A DNA stretch of 35,987 nt, taken from NCBI GenBank assembly GCA_016212635.1, contig JACRFR010000023.1:1-35987 (forward strand), in the 5' to 3' direction. The translations under genes were made by a program, and so were the position numbers. Shown piece after piece: positions 35,856-35,987 of this stretch. The notes beneath the pieces are model-generated. The model had not been told where the DNA came from and searched no databases. It saw nothing but the letters and a program-made list of their open reading frames with translations. This DNA comes from Candidatus Liptonbacteria bacterium. Lineage in GTDB: Bacteria > Patescibacteriota > Minisyncoccia > UBA6257 > 2-01-FULL-56-20. Each line of letters opens with the position of its first letter. The first letter of the stretch is position 1.

Positions 35856-35987
35856 CTAATCGACAAATGAGCCCGAAATAGCCTGGGCGTAGATGGTCGG
35901 TAATTGAGGCTTGAAATGGATGGTTTTGAATAATTCGGCCTTGGCTTTTTGCATGGCAACAGCACACTCGTTATCGCTTTGCCCCAA
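35856..35987 (-). CDS. C-terminal end of an unknown gene (cut by window edge)
   Basis: The minus strand reads 43 codons to a TAG stop at 35856-35858, beginning at the window edge. The visible end is GQSDNECAVAMQKAKAELFK followed by TIHFKPQLPTIYAQAISGSFVD. There are no gaps, and the codon use is ordinary. It is too short to name; the rest lies outside the window. Confidence 0.5.
   Translation of the reverse strand: MGQSDNECAVAMQKAKAELFKTIHFKPQLPTIYAQAISGSFVD

Overview
The window looks like a piece of a candidate-phyla-radiation (Patescibacteria, probably Parcubacteria-like) genome. I infer this from gene content, not from a marker tree. The clues are a short alanyl-tRNA synthetase without the C-Ala domain, a bifunctional phosphoglucose/phosphomannose isomerase, DUF3467, DUF2090 and DUF4258-like proteins, PaaX/Cas2-like regulators, a RecB/Cas4-like nuclease, a VKOR-type thioredoxin, few Shine-Dalgarno sites, and several promoters placed so that the transcript would start at or near the start codon. 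TGA acts as a normal stop codon. Overall GC is moderate to high, with AT-rich islands at about 11.3-12.2 kb and inside alaS.

Layout. 0-2.9 kb: a PaaX/Cas2-like regulator bracketed by two related inverted repeats, an unknown minus-strand gene with a strong ribosome binding site, and an MntA-HepT type VII toxin-antitoxin pair behind a MITE-like element. 2.9-10 kb: alaS, a broken DUF559 gene, a GtrA-like membrane protein, a possible 34-residue membrane peptide, an AI-2E/PerM-type transporter and a Ca2+-type P-ATPase. 10-14 kb: DUF3467, gpsA, an AT-rich pair (unknown 85-residue protein plus PIN domain), and a CcdA / unknown / thioredoxin set. 14-22 kb: central carbon and redox metabolism (glycerate 2-kinase, PEP synthase, D-2-hydroxyacid dehydrogenase, glutaredoxin, NDH-2, glutamate-type dehydrogenase). 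22-25 kb: a TldD/TldE-like pair with strong Shine-Dalgarno sites. 25.5-28.3 kb: DUF2090 aldolase-like protein, LOG protein, PGI/PMI. 28.7-30.8 kb: Cas4-like nuclease, DUF4258-like protein and a second PaaX/Cas2-like protein, separated by long palindromes. 30.8-34.1 kb: small unknown genes and a PEBP protein, with many hairpins between them. 34.2-35.6 kb: a fused prephenate dehydrogenase / prephenate dehydratase. The window ends inside a minus-strand gene.

The most striking property is the repeat load. I see (i) a MITE-like element of about 120 bp in three copies; (ii) a 44-bp interspersed repeat in four copies, one inserted in frame inside alaS; (iii) degenerate 7-bp tandem arrays at ten or so loci, running into coding sequence in gdh, ppsA and the DUF4258 gene and supplying the stop codons of several genes; (iv) 9-bp arrays in opposite orientation upstream of ppsA; (v) a pyrimidine-rich hairpin family; and (vi) long, nearly perfect palindromes, of which several flank the two Cas2-like genes. 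No CRISPR array, tRNA, rRNA or recognisable transposase gene was seen. Functions are assigned by reading motifs by eye; no database search was run.
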